Shown piece by piece: positions 55,041 to 64,000 of a DNA stretch of 64,000 nucleotides (positions are counted from its first letter, which is position 1; the number at the start of each line of letters is the position of its first letter). Below the pieces are notes generated by a model, which was not told the DNA's origin, searched no databases, and saw only the letters and a program-made list of their open reading frames with translations. A program made the translations under genes and the position numbers. The DNA lies in assembly GCA_023053685.1 (NCBI GenBank), contig JALIGW010000159.1, forward strand, positions 128,501 through 192,500, written 5' to 3'. This DNA comes from Diadophis punctatus similis. Lineage: Eukaryota; Chordata; Lepidosauria; Squamata; Dipsadidae.

Positions 55041-55700
55041 ATAGAAAATAAACCACCTTATAGAAAACTCAATTATTTCACAACAAGTCAAAACAGGCTA
55101 AGGGAAGCACCATCCTTTATCTCTGATCTAACATTTGCCTGCAGTACCTTTACTCTGTAATGGTTTTCATGTAGTTACCTCCAATATCATTACTCTGGTC
55201 AAATTGCTTTATATGTTATAATCCCTGGATTGGCTATTAGAGAGACACGAATCCCAAACAAGGCTTAATAGTGGATCATAAAATATTTAGACCTTGATAC
55301 ATGGGTTTAAAAATACTTAGGAATGTAAAAACTTATCCCCCCCCCTTTGCCTGCTGACACATAGGCACGCACGGACACACACAATAGGGAGAAAATCTTC
55401 CCCTTTCCCATTAAGGCTGTGATTTAATAGTGTTTTCATTACAGCAGATTTACTGTGTGATAATCAATTACTTCTTGAGAATTAAAATATAAATTAGGTT
55501 GTCTGGGGGAGGGGAGAAATGGAAACCCTAAATCAATTGATTCGAGCTAAGCATAAATACAGATTTTATATGTTCTATTCTCTGAATACCAAGCGAGTTT
55601 CAAATGTTCTGCTCGAAGTTCAATAGAATGGGCATCTATTTCTTAGATAAGCTGTCATATTAGCTTAATTTCCACCTTTGTCCTAATCTTACTTTGCTAG
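55041..55700. other. No recognised feature
   Basis: AT-rich, C run at about 55337. Confidence 0.4.
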
Positions 55701-55705
55701 AATAG

Positions 55706-57698
55706 TCCTTTCCTTTCCTTCCCTTTCCTTCCCTTTCCCATTTCTCTTCCCTTTCCCATCTTCCCTTCCCTTCCCTTCCCTTCCCTTCCCTTCCTTTCCT
55801 TTCCTTTCCCTTTCCCTTTCCCATCTTCTCTTCCCTTTTCCATCTTCCCTTCCCTTCCTTCCCTTCCCTTTCCCTTTCCCTTTCCCTTTCCCTTTCCCAT
55901 CTTCTCTTCCCTTCCCTTCCCTTCCTTTCCCTTCCTTTCCCTTCCCTTCCTTTCCTTTCCTTTCCTTTCCTTTCCCTTTCCCTTTCCCTTTCCCTTTCCC
56001 TTTCCCTTTCCCATCTTCTCTTCCCTTCCCTTCCCTTCCTTTCCCTTCCTTTCCCTTCCCTTCCTTTCCTTTCCTTTCCTTTCCTTTCCCTTTCCCTTTC
56101 CCTTTCCCTTTCCCTTTCCCTTTCCCATCTTCCCTTCCCTTCCCTTCCCTTCCTTTCCCTTCCCTTCCTTTCCTTTCCTTTCCTTTCCCTTCCTTTCCCT
56201 TCCTTTCCTTTCCTTTCCTTTCCTTTCCTTTCCTTTCCTTTCCTTTCCCTTTCCCATCTTCCCTTTCCTTCCCTTCCTTTCCTTTCCTTTCCTTTCCCTT
56301 CCTTTCCCTTCCTTTCCTTTCCTTTCCTTTCCTTTCCTTTCCTTTCCTTTCCCTTTCCCATCTTCCCTTTCCTTCCCTTCCTTTCCTTTCCTTTCCTTTC
56401 CTTTCCTTCCCTTCCTTTCCTTTCCTTTCCTTTCCTTTCCTTTCCTTTCCCTTCCTTTCCTTTCCCTTCCTTTCCCTTTCCCTTTCCCTTTCCCTTTCCC
56501 ATCTTCCCTTCCCTTCCCTTCCCTTCCTTTCCCTTCCCTTCCCTTCCTTTCCTTTCCTTTCCCTTCCTTTCCCTTCCTTTCCTTTCCTTTCCTTTCCTTT
56601 CCTTTCCTTTCCTTTCCTTTCCCTTTCCCTTTCCCTTTCCCTTTCCCTTTCCCATCTTCCCTTCCCTTCCCTTCCTTTCCCTTCCTTTCCCTTCCCTTCC
56701 TTTCCTTTCCTTTCCTTTCCTTTCCCTTTCCCTTTCCCTTTCCCTTTCCCTTTCCCATCTTCCCTTCCCTTCCCTTCCCTTCCTTTCCCTTCCTTTCCTT
56801 TCCTTTCCTTTCCTTTCCTTTCCCTTTCCCATCTTCCCTTTCCTTCCCTTCCTTTCCTTTCCTTTCCTTTCCTTTCCTTCCCTTCCTTTCCTTTCCTTTC
56901 CCTTTCCCTTTCCCTTTCCCTTCCTTTCCCTTCCTTTCCTTTCCTTTCCTTTCCTTTCCTTTCCTTTCCTTTCCTTTCCCTTTCCCTTTCCCTTTCCCTT
57001 TCCCTTTCCCATCTTCCCTTCCCTTCCCTTCCTTTCCCTTCCTTTCCCTTCCCTTCCTTTCCTTTCCTTTCCTTTCCTTTCCCTTTCCCTTTCCCTTTCC
57101 CTTTCCCTTTCCCATCTTCCCTTCCCTTCCCTTCCCTTCCTTTCCCTTCCTTTCCTTTCCTTTCCTTTCCTTTCCCTTCCTTTCCCTTCCTTTCCTTTCC
57201 TTTCCTTTCCTTTCCTTTCCCTTTCCCATCTTCCCTTTCCTTCCCTTCCTTTCCTTTCCTTTCCTTTCCTTTCCTTCCCTTCCTTTCCTTTCCTTTCCTT
57301 TCCTTTCCTTTCCTTTCCTTTCCCTTCCTTTCCTTTCCCTTCCTTTCCCTTCCTTTCCTTTCCTTTCCTTTCCTTTCCTTTCCTTTCCTTTCCTTTCCTT
57401 TCCTTTCCTTTCCTTTCCCTTCCTTTCCTTTCCCTTCCTTTCCCTTCCTTTCCTTTCCTTTCCTTTCCTTTCCTTTCCTTTCCTTTCCTTTCCTTTCCTT
57501 TCCCTTCCTTTCCTTTCCCTTCCTTTCCCTTCCTTTCCTTTCCTTTCCTTTCCTTTCCTTTCCTTTCCTTTCCTTTCCTTTCCTTTCCTTTCCCTTCCTT
57601 TCCTTTCCCTTCCTTTCCCTTCCTTTCCTTTCCTTTCCTTTCCTTTCCTTTCCTTTCCTTTCCTTTCCTTTCCCTTTCCCATCTTCCCTTCCCTTCCG
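55706..57698. repeat. 2-kb polypyrimidine block (CTTTC/CCTTC/CCCTTT)n with periodic spacer
   Basis: Almost 2 kb of C and T only on the plus strand, built of TTTCC, TTCCC and TTTCCC units. The purines that do occur are almost all in CCCATCTTC spacers (for example at about 55898, 56012, 56127, 56255, 56359, 56756, 57010, 57113, 57227, 57680). Several spacer intervals recur at 103-104 and 114-115 bp, showing a higher-order repeat. The three frames of about 680 codons (KGKERKGKE) are artefacts with no protein family. Confidence 0.97.
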
Positions 57699-58012
57699 TT
57701 TGAGCAGAAACCAGACAAATCTGATTCCTCCCTTGTTCCACACTTAATCTACTCTACATATTTCTTTGTAAAATACACTCTTACACAGAATATTTCAAAA
57801 TTCCTTTAAAAAGGAAATAGATCAATAACGTACAAAAATTAAAATGGGAAAAGGGAGAAGCGAGGTGTTTTTGGGTTTTTTTTTAAACTGGTAGAGAAAG
57901 AGGTTACAAGTACAGGATGTCTTGTGGTGAGGTGACAAAACAATTGAATAGAAACTAAACTGCACTACACTAAAACTTAAACATGGTGCTATGTTCACAA
58001 TGTTCAAACAGA

Positions 58013-58018
<6 letters not shown>
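57699..58018. other. No recognised feature
   Basis: Short AT-rich spacer. Confidence 0.4.

Positions 58019-58071
<53 letters not shown>
58019..58071. repeat. (CA)n microsatellite
   Basis: About 26 CA units. Confidence 0.97.
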
Positions 58072-58072
<1 letters not shown>

Positions 58073-58760
58073 CAAAACCTGCTTGTATGCACCATTCTTA
58101 GCTTGATTAGTGTTAAACATGCAGTTATTTGTGATTGACCCTATTCCGCAAACCTGTTTCGGAAAGTACCATCTGTTATAATGTATTCTGGTATCACATT
58201 GTACATTGATAGCCAGTGCAGCCATCTCAAAAATGGGAATAATTCTACAGTACTGCAATGGGTCTTAAAGCAGTCTAGTGGCTGTATTTTGCATTAGTTG
58301 AAGCTTCAGTCTACACACAGTAAGCATTTTGGTGATTGGGTCATGAATCACTGACTCCAGGCTGTCCTAGGCCAGGGCACCACCTGCTGTTTAAACACGA
58401 GCTGTGAATCTTCCCAAGGTCCAAATTTTGAACTCTTCCCAAGTCATGAAATAGCAATTTCCAGAGCAGTGTGGCTCTTTGGACAGCAGCTTCTAGGACC
58501 AATGGTACTGGACCATCCCGATTTCTGATTTGCACAGTGATGCTGTCAGGCATGGAACAGGTAGGAACAGGTGCTCGCCAGACAGGTGAGCCCACACCTG
58601 GATGAGTATGGAGAAACCGCTCTGCTTAATTGACGATCCGGCAAAATAGAAAGGCCCTTAGTCTATTCTTTTATATACTTTCGACTGACAAACGATGATG
58701 CATAGCACTTGAGTCAAGCCAAGCTGTTTTCTGTTGCCAAAAAGTTCCTTCTGCTAACGA
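58072..58760. other. No recognised feature
   Basis: No repeat or exon assigned. Confidence 0.4.
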
Positions 58761-58764
58761 GAAT

Positions 58765-59040
58765 ACCTGGGCATGGTGGGATCTGAAATTCTAACACGAT
58801 ACTCTCTACCTGAGTTGGATATCAAAACTCTTCACTCCCAGCCAGTCTGTTATCTGAGTGAGTTTTTTTTTTTCAACTTTAGCGAAGATGGCTGGGGAAT
58901 TCAGGGAGTTGAAGTCCGTATCTCCTAGAATTGCTAAAGTTGAAAAACCCTCACTCAGATGCCTGCCGGGTGGGAGTGAACAGTTTTGCCACCCAACTCA
59001 GGTAGAGAGTATTGTGTTGGAATTCTGGGAGTTGAAGTCC
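58765..59040. mobile_element. Long palindromic element (unnamed MITE-like)
   Basis: The left arm (about 58765-58875) contains ACTCTCTACCTGAGTTGG, TTCACTCCCAGCC and TATCTGAGTGAG. The right arm (about 58945-59035) has the mirror CTCACTCAGATG, GGGTGGGAGTGAAC and CCAACTCAGGTAGAGAGTA. The inner pair TTCAACTTTAGC and GCTAAAGTTGAA flanks a GAATTCAGGGAGTTGAAGTC core that recurs at 59018-59038. No terminal duplication was placed. Confidence 0.7.
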
Positions 59041-59113
59041 ACACCTCTTAGAATGGTTAAGGTTACAAAACACGGGTGTAGACCGGAGAGAAAGCCATTA
59101 CTACCCCTTCCAC

Positions 59114-59793
59114 CAGGGGCGGGTGCCTAATTTTTTTACTACCATTCTGTGGGCGTGGCTTATTTTGTGGGTGTAGCTTGCCAGCCATGTGACCCGGTGG
59201 GCGTGGCGTGCCGGTCATATATTAGTTATTTCAGAGAGATGTTACTACTATTTTTGCTATTTTATACCTTACATGAAAAGCTTTGCATACAAAGTGTGTG
59301 TTACACCATGGCAACACAGCAACCTTTATATGCAGAAAATGCTATAGTTAAAAGACAAGCAAGTCTCATACAGCATTTTTGGTTTCAGTCATGGATTCCT
59401 TAGATGAAAATATTAAGGACTGTTAAAAGAACAGTATCTTTTAACAGTCCTCAATGTTTTCGTCTAAAGAATAACAGTATAAAACACTATAAAATTAACA
59501 GTATAAAGGTTAAGCTTTCGGAAAATGCCCACTTTGGGAAGCTTTAGGCAAAAGTGAAGGAAAAGTGTCAAATGCAAGCTTCTTATTATTTTCAAGCAAA
59601 GGGACGGGGAAAGACTTAATTGTCAGGTTTCTGGGCATGCGCAGAAGAAATTTTTTTAAAAAATTTAAAAAATATTTTTTTAAAAAATGGCAGTGCCCAG
59701 GCACCAGCAAATGATCGCACCGGTACTGTGACGTCACCAGCGGGCCACTACCGGTGCTATAGAGTGGACCGCACCAGTAGGAACCCACCACTG
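59114..59793. mobile_element. hAT-A copy, 680 bp, perfect 8-bp TSD
   Basis: CAGGGGCGGGTGCCTAA to GGAACCCACCACTG; CCTTCCAC duplicated at 59106-59113 and 59794-59801. It has the left GTGGGCGTGGC repeats and right CACCGGTACTGTGACGTCAC. The middle carries an unrelated AT-rich insert with a long hairpin (59403-59464). Longest of the family here. Confidence 0.92.
59403..59464. repeat. 27-bp-arm hairpin inside hAT-A
   Basis: GATGAAAATATTAAGGACTG(TTAAAAG), loop AACAGTAT, then its near-perfect complement CTTTTAACAGTCCTCAATG(TTTTCGTC). Most mismatches are G/T-compatible, so RNA pairing would be almost continuous. Confidence 0.9.
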
Positions 59794-59801
59794 CCTTCCA
59801 C

Positions 59802-60380
59802 ATATTACAATAAAGTCTGTAATACTTAATGGAAAAGCTATTAGTGGACATTTAGCCAGGATCATTGGCACTGCTATTCATCTGTGTAAAGGGCTAAATA
59901 TAAACAATGAAATGCCTTGCCCATTGACTGCTATAAATCAAACCTTGGTCTTAGTCTACTGTAACATTGCACGGAAGGTGAAATGAAAAGAATCTATATG
60001 CTTGGCATTGATGAAGTATCAAGTGCCACTGTTCTCTTCTCCAAAGCTTTAGTACAGGATCTATTATTTAAATGTACAGTGAGCACTAAAGTAATCAATA
60101 CTTTGCAAGTCTTGAGTTCTAAGAGTCTTCGATTCTAACCAGAGGCCCAGGAATGATGGCCTATGATGAATATTGCAGTGATGCTTACCGTTATTTTCAA
60201 TATTTGGACCGTGCCGTTCAACCTCGGATGTTGCCACCTTGCAACCAACAAGGACATCCAGATTCTAGCTCTTTATAGAGGCAAGCAAAGTAGCCTATGC
60301 TTATTCCATTTTGTAACCATGGAGAAGAAACAGTGAAATGAAATTTCAGCTCATAACGAAGCAGACGTTTTATAATACAC
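59802..60380. other. No recognised feature
   Basis: No repeat or exon assigned. Confidence 0.4.
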
Positions 60381-60962
60381 TAGTAGCTGGATACCCGTGC
60401 TTTGCTACGAAACTATGTGACCGGGCTTGATAAATTGACAGTTAAAGCTTGAAAATTAATGAGTAGTTACAATTGGCCTTGATACAGTGACACTTAAAGC
60501 TTAAAAAATTATGTAGAATGTGTAACTCCTTAGCATCAGAGCAAGGAAATATAAGGCAACTGGCAGTTGGAACAGAGTTTTTTTCAGGTGGGGGAGGGGG
60601 AGTAGAATGTCTAAAGTCCCAGCCCGCAGGCCGGATGAGTCACGCGCTGCCCACGCCCATGCCCAGTTTAGCGAAGGGGTAGCATCAGAGCATGTTAATA
60701 TAAGGCAACTGACAGTTGGAACAGAGTTCTTTTCAGGTGGGGAGGGGGAGTAGAACGTCTAACTCCTTAGCATCAGAGCATGTTAATATAATACTGTATA
60801 AGAAATACTAATGATCTGATGGTCATTTCAAAAAATCCTTTCTTGGCGAGCATCTAGAAGCCAAGAGGAACATACATGCCAAGTTTCAAGTTTGTAGGCT
60901 TTACGGTTCTGGAGATTTCGTGATGAGTGAGTGGTATTTTGCTTTTATATAGAGAGATTATA
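60381..60962 (+). mobile_element. Unclassified interspersed repeat with internal duplication
   Basis: Starts ACTAGTAGCTGGATACCCGT and ends GTGATGAGTGAGTGG with TTTTATATAGAGAG. An approximately 90-bp segment (CAACTGGCAGTTGGAACAGA, then CAGGTGGGG and GAGTAGAANGTCTAA) is present twice, at 60557-60625 and 60697-60770. Between them lies a hAT-D scrap. The ends recall widespread vertebrate repeats, but I cannot assign the class. Confidence 0.6.
60620..60680. mobile_element. hAT-D internal fragment
   Basis: AGCCCGCAGGCCGGATGAGT, GCGCTGCCCACGCCC and CAGTTTAGCGAAGGGG match 1785-1845 of the intact hAT-D copy. Neither terminus is present. Confidence 0.75.
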
Positions 60963-61096
60963 CTAGGAGTATCAATGGATTGTTCCCTTTGTTTGAGAGA
61001 TGGCTAGTGGATAGCGCATGATTGCTTTCTCCCTGGCAGCTAATGGTTAGCAAATAATTGAGAATCCCTGGGTAGGTTTAAATATGATACCTATTC

Positions 61097-61270
61097 GTAC
61101 AGGTAGTCCTTGAATTAGGACAACAATTAAACTCAAAATTTCTTTTGTTAAGTGAGATGTTTGTTAAGTGAGTTTTGCACCCTTTCACGACCTTTCTTGC
61201 CACTGTTAAGTGAATTCACTGCAGTTGATAAGTTAGTAACCCTGTTATTAATTGAATCTGGCTTCCTTGG
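61097..61270 (+). mobile_element. TIR MITE (CAGGTAGTCC family), left half
   Basis: GTACAGGTAGTCCTTGAATT, TTTGTTAAGTGAGTTTTGC, CACTGCAGTTGATAAGTTAG and GAATCTGGCTTCC, then a GGGTGGGTGG run where the element stops. Confidence 0.85.
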
Positions 61271-61548
61271 GTGGGTGGGTGGGTGGGGATTTGTGGATTG
61301 CTGCTTCCTCACCACGTGTGATTTCATTTGCTTATTTCTACTTGGATTTAGCCTATTCTACATTGTTCCTTTATTTATGTTTGCCACCCAGAAGTTGTTT
61401 TGACAATTTAGGCAGCTAATGGATTGATGAAATAAATGAACAAGGAGATATTACATGGGGACTTGGAGGTAAAGTACCAGATAGACTTTCAAACGGAAGT
61501 GTTTACTTTTGCTTCTATTTCTCTTCCAGTTACCTGTTGTTTAACAGT
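61271..61548. other. No recognised feature
   Basis: Unique-looking sequence. Confidence 0.4.
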
Positions 61549-61612
61549 AACAGAGTTGGAAGGGACCTTGGAGGTCATCTAGTCCAACCCCCTGCTCACG
61601 CAGGAGACCCAT
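61549..61612 (-). mobile_element. CR1 LINE extreme 3' end
   Basis: CAGAGTTGGAAGGGACCTTG to CACGCAGGAGACCC, about 60 bp. The sequence after it (GGGATTCAAACCGCC) resembles a SINE B-box in reverse, so CR1 may have joined a SINE here. Confidence 0.8.
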
Positions 61613-61842
61613 ACTAGGGATTCAAACCGCCGAACTGCCAACCTTTCTGATCGACAAGCTCAGTGCCTTAGCTTAAATAAAGTAAATATTACAAAGCCAA
61701 CAAATGTCTTTTCCATGAAGTATATTATCATCGAAGGGAATTAAACCACATCATCAAGCTTTCTTAAAGATCGGCATCTTTTAAAAAAACCAATTGGGAT
61801 GCCAGCTTTGCCTTAAAGCAGGGCAACCAGATTTTGGATTCA

Positions 61843-61849
<7 letters not shown>

Positions 61850-61880
<31 letters not shown>

Positions 61881-62437
61881 GATGATTACAGAATAACAGA
61901 GTTGGAAGGGACCTTGGAAGTCTTCTAGTCCAACTCTCTGCTCCAGCAGGAGACGCTACACCATTTCAGACAAGTGGCTATCCAATCTCTTCTTAAAATC
62001 CCCCAGTGATGGAGCAACCATATCCTTTGGAAGTAAGCTGTTCCACTGGTTAATTGTTCTACCTGTCAGGAAATTTCTCCTTAGTTCTAGGCTGGTTCTC
62101 TCCTTGATTAGTTTCCCTCCATTGCTTCTTGTCCTTCTGCCTTCAGGTCCTTTGGAGAATAGCTTGATCCACTCTTCTTACTGTTAGCCCCTCAAATATT
62201 GGAATCTGCTATCATGTCTCCCTTAGTTCTTCTTTTCATTAGAAAAGAACATACCGAATTCTTGCATCCGTTCTTCAAATGCTTTAGCCTTTGGGCCTCT
62301 AATCATCTTTGCTGCTCTGTTCTGCGCTCTTTCCAGAGTCTCAATTTCTTCCGTACACCGTGGTGACCAAAGCTGGATGCGGTATTTCAAGTGTGGTCTA
62401 ACTAAGGCTTTGTAAGACCACAGTTGGAATACCACTA
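61850..62437 (-). mobile_element. CR1 LINE 3' end with (CAA)n tail
   Basis: A CAA run at 61850-61880 corresponds to the CR1 3' tail (inverted TTG). The body reads AACAGAGTTGGAAGGGACC to GTGGTCTAACTAAGGC. The minus strand encodes ALVRPHLKY, LERAQNRAAKMIRG with frameshifts. More diverged than the 25.6-kb copy. Confidence 0.92.
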
Positions 62438-62616
62438 AATGACCACACTTGGACTGCTAAATTGCTAAATGACAGGCAAGAAATGCAGAAAACGAACTAT
62501 CTGCAGCCATCTCGTAGTTGTCCAGATCTGAGTGGCTTGATTGACAGTCCTATTTACAGTCATTATTGAACCTATTTGGAGTGGGGAGGGGCTAGTGGCA
62601 AATTGATCCCATAAGA
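62438..62616. other. No recognised feature
   Basis: Short spacer between CR1 and hAT-B. Confidence 0.4.
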
Positions 62617-62624
62617 ATCTAGAG

Positions 62625-63027
62625 CAGTGATGGCGAACCATTTTTTCCTCGGGTGCCGAAAGCGCAACTGCACGTGCTACCATAATTCAATGTTCCCCAT
62701 GCGCCCCAACCCCCTGTGCATACTGCCCTGCCCCCATGCATGCGCACATGACCCCCCGCTCCCCCATTTCCTGACTTCTGGTGGGCCTCGTAGGCCCGTT
62801 TTTCACCCTCCCCAGGCTCCAGAGGCTTCCCTGGAGCCTGGGGAGGGCGGGAAAACGGCCTCTCCCGCCTCCCTGGAGGCCCTCCAGAGGCCAAAAACAC
62901 CCTCCCAGAGCCTCTGCCTGAGCCAAAAATCAACTGGCCATCAGGCACATGCACACTGGAGCTGAGCTAGTGCAACGGCTCGTGTGCCGGCAAATATGGT
63001 ACGCGTACCATAGGTTCGCCATCACGG
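62625..63027. mobile_element. hAT-B (OC1-like) copy, 403 bp, perfect 8-bp TSD
   Basis: CAGTGATGGCGAACC start and GGTTCGCCATCACGG end. ATCTAGAG duplicated at 62617-62624 and 63028-63035. The interior differs from 34401: it carries CCAGAGGCTTCCCTGGAGCC palindromes and not ACTTCCGG modules, so it is a separate internal subtype sharing ends. Confidence 0.93.
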
Positions 63028-63035
63028 ATCTAGAG

Positions 63036-63575
63036 AGTCTAGAGATGCAAACGAGAAGATCTTATCCAAAGCAAATCCACCCAGGAAACCAGAGCCGGGT
63101 GGAATTCGCACATACCTCCACAGCCATTGTAAAGATTTTGAATGTTTCTTTCCATAATTTATATTTGCTTTACCTAATCAATTAGCTTTGTGTCAGGGTC
63201 CATGTTGCAGTATATCTTATTTACCCAGTTATTGGCTATTTTCTCCTTCCTGATTTATATCCACTTTTAGCTATAGCTGGTGCTGATATATCAGTAATGA
63301 AGACAGCCTTTGTGCTGCTCCAGCTATGGCTGGGTGAAGCTGTAAGATGCTATAAATCACAAGGAAGGAAATGGCCATTTACACTTCCCTTCTACACAAC
63401 TTTCCCCAATCAATACTCTCAGCTCTGCAGCTTTCTGCAAAAGAGTTTGGTTTTTTTTAAAGTACCGAAAAAAATGGTACTCAGAGGCTGGACATTTATT
63501 AAAAAAAACACGCTTTCCTTAAAAATGCATATCTTTTGTTGCAAGCTCCTCATTTTTAACTCTTCCAGTTCAGAA
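63036..63575. other. No recognised feature
   Basis: AT-rich; a 95-codon frame at 63297-63584 has no motif. Confidence 0.4.
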
Positions 63576-63576
63576 T

Positions 63577-63734
63577 ACAGGTAGACCTCGACTTACAGCA
63601 ATTCAATTAGTGACAGCTTGAAGTTATGACGGCACTGAAAAAATGACTTATGACTGTTTTTGACACTTAACAAGCATTGCAACTGATCAACATTTGGACG
63701 CTTGGCAACTGGTTCAGATTTATGACGTTTGCAG
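63577..63734 (-). mobile_element. TIR MITE (CAGGTAGTCC family), interrupted by hAT-A
   Basis: TACAGGTAGACCTCGACTTA with a TA flank, then AAGTTATGACGGCACTG, AATGACTTATGAC and GGACGCTTGGCAACTGGTTC. This is the inverted right half up to the hAT-A insertion. Confidence 0.88.
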
Positions 63735-64000
63735 CAGAGGTGGGTTCCTTCCGGTTCGGACTGGTTCTATAGAACCGGTAGTAACTTGGTGGCCTGGGTC
63801 GCTAGAACTGGCAGCGACCCAGGCCTGCCATGCCCCCAAACAGGCTCTCTTGGTGGCGCCTATGGCACCGCCATCTTGTTGTTTGCTTCTGCGCATGCGC
63901 AGAAGCTGTGTTTTAAGTACTGTGCATGTGCATGCACACAAAGTGCTCAATGCACAAGCGCCTGCGCAGCACATCACTGAGCGAACAGGCAGCGAAGAAA
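63735..64000. mobile_element. hAT-A copy, cut by the window end
   Basis: Starts CAGAGGTGGGTTCC with family motifs GGTTCTATAGAACCGGTAG and GCGCATGCGCAGAAGC. The right end lies beyond 64000, so the duplication could not be checked. Confidence 0.85.

Noticed and set aside
55660..57743. Three overlapping minus-strand frames of about 690, 684 and 673 codons
   Set aside because: They encode only repeats of K, G, E and R from a CCTTT-type array. The same composition appears in all three frames, which is the mark of a microsatellite and not of a gene.

Overview
This window looks like repeat-rich nuclear DNA from a squamate reptile, most likely a snake. The evidence is the combination of repeat families: a Bov-B LINE fragment at 14.2-14.7 kb, many CR1 LINE 3' ends, Rex1/L3-like LINE tails that run into ATTCT-type pentanucleotide arrays, squamate tRNA-derived SINEs, several small hAT families, and a long GATA/GACA (Bkm-type) array at 18.4-18.9 kb. 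I found no host protein-coding exon, tRNA or rRNA gene that I could defend. Nearly every open frame is a repeat remnant or low-complexity sequence, so the window is probably intergenic or deep intronic.

Layout. 0-10 kb: a three-copy 260-bp tandem repeat, a 134-bp hAT MITE, a SINE split by a solo LTR, TG/GATA microsatellites, and two degenerate CR1-clade fragments. 10-18 kb: a SINE split by a Rex1-like LINE, Bov-B next to a CATA/TA/CA array, and a SINE split by an L2 element. 18-24 kb: the Bkm-type array containing a hAT end, an intact hAT copy, an OC1-like hAT inserted in CR1, and a pentanucleotide array between CR1 pieces. 24-34 kb: a CR1 copy with a perfect 47-bp hairpin at its 5' junction, a tandem SINE trimer, a GGA/GAA array, a TA-flanked MITE, and a hAT. 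34-46 kb: a palindromic element with a hammerhead-ribozyme-like motif, an OC1-like hAT with a perfect target duplication, a solo LTR inside a MITE, a CR1/Rex1 chimera, a hAT inside a SINE, and a degenerate Penelope-like element with a GIY-YIG endonuclease relic. 46-58 kb: pentanucleotide blocks including an arthropod-telomere-like TTAGG stretch, a second palindromic element split by a hAT, a 1-kb foldback element built on a 14-bp minisatellite, and a 2-kb polypyrimidine block. 58-64 kb: another palindrome, a 680-bp hAT carrying its own hairpin, OC1-like and other hAT copies, and more CR1.

How the parts relate. The clearest signal is nesting. hAT insertions flanked by 8-bp duplications sit inside CR1, SINE, foldback and Penelope-like hosts. 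Solo LTRs sit inside a SINE and a MITE, and LINEs sit inside SINEs. These give a relative order of activity. A second theme is that microsatellites here repeatedly start at LINE or SINE 3' tails. Family names rest on recalled consensus features and visible protein motifs; no database search was possible.
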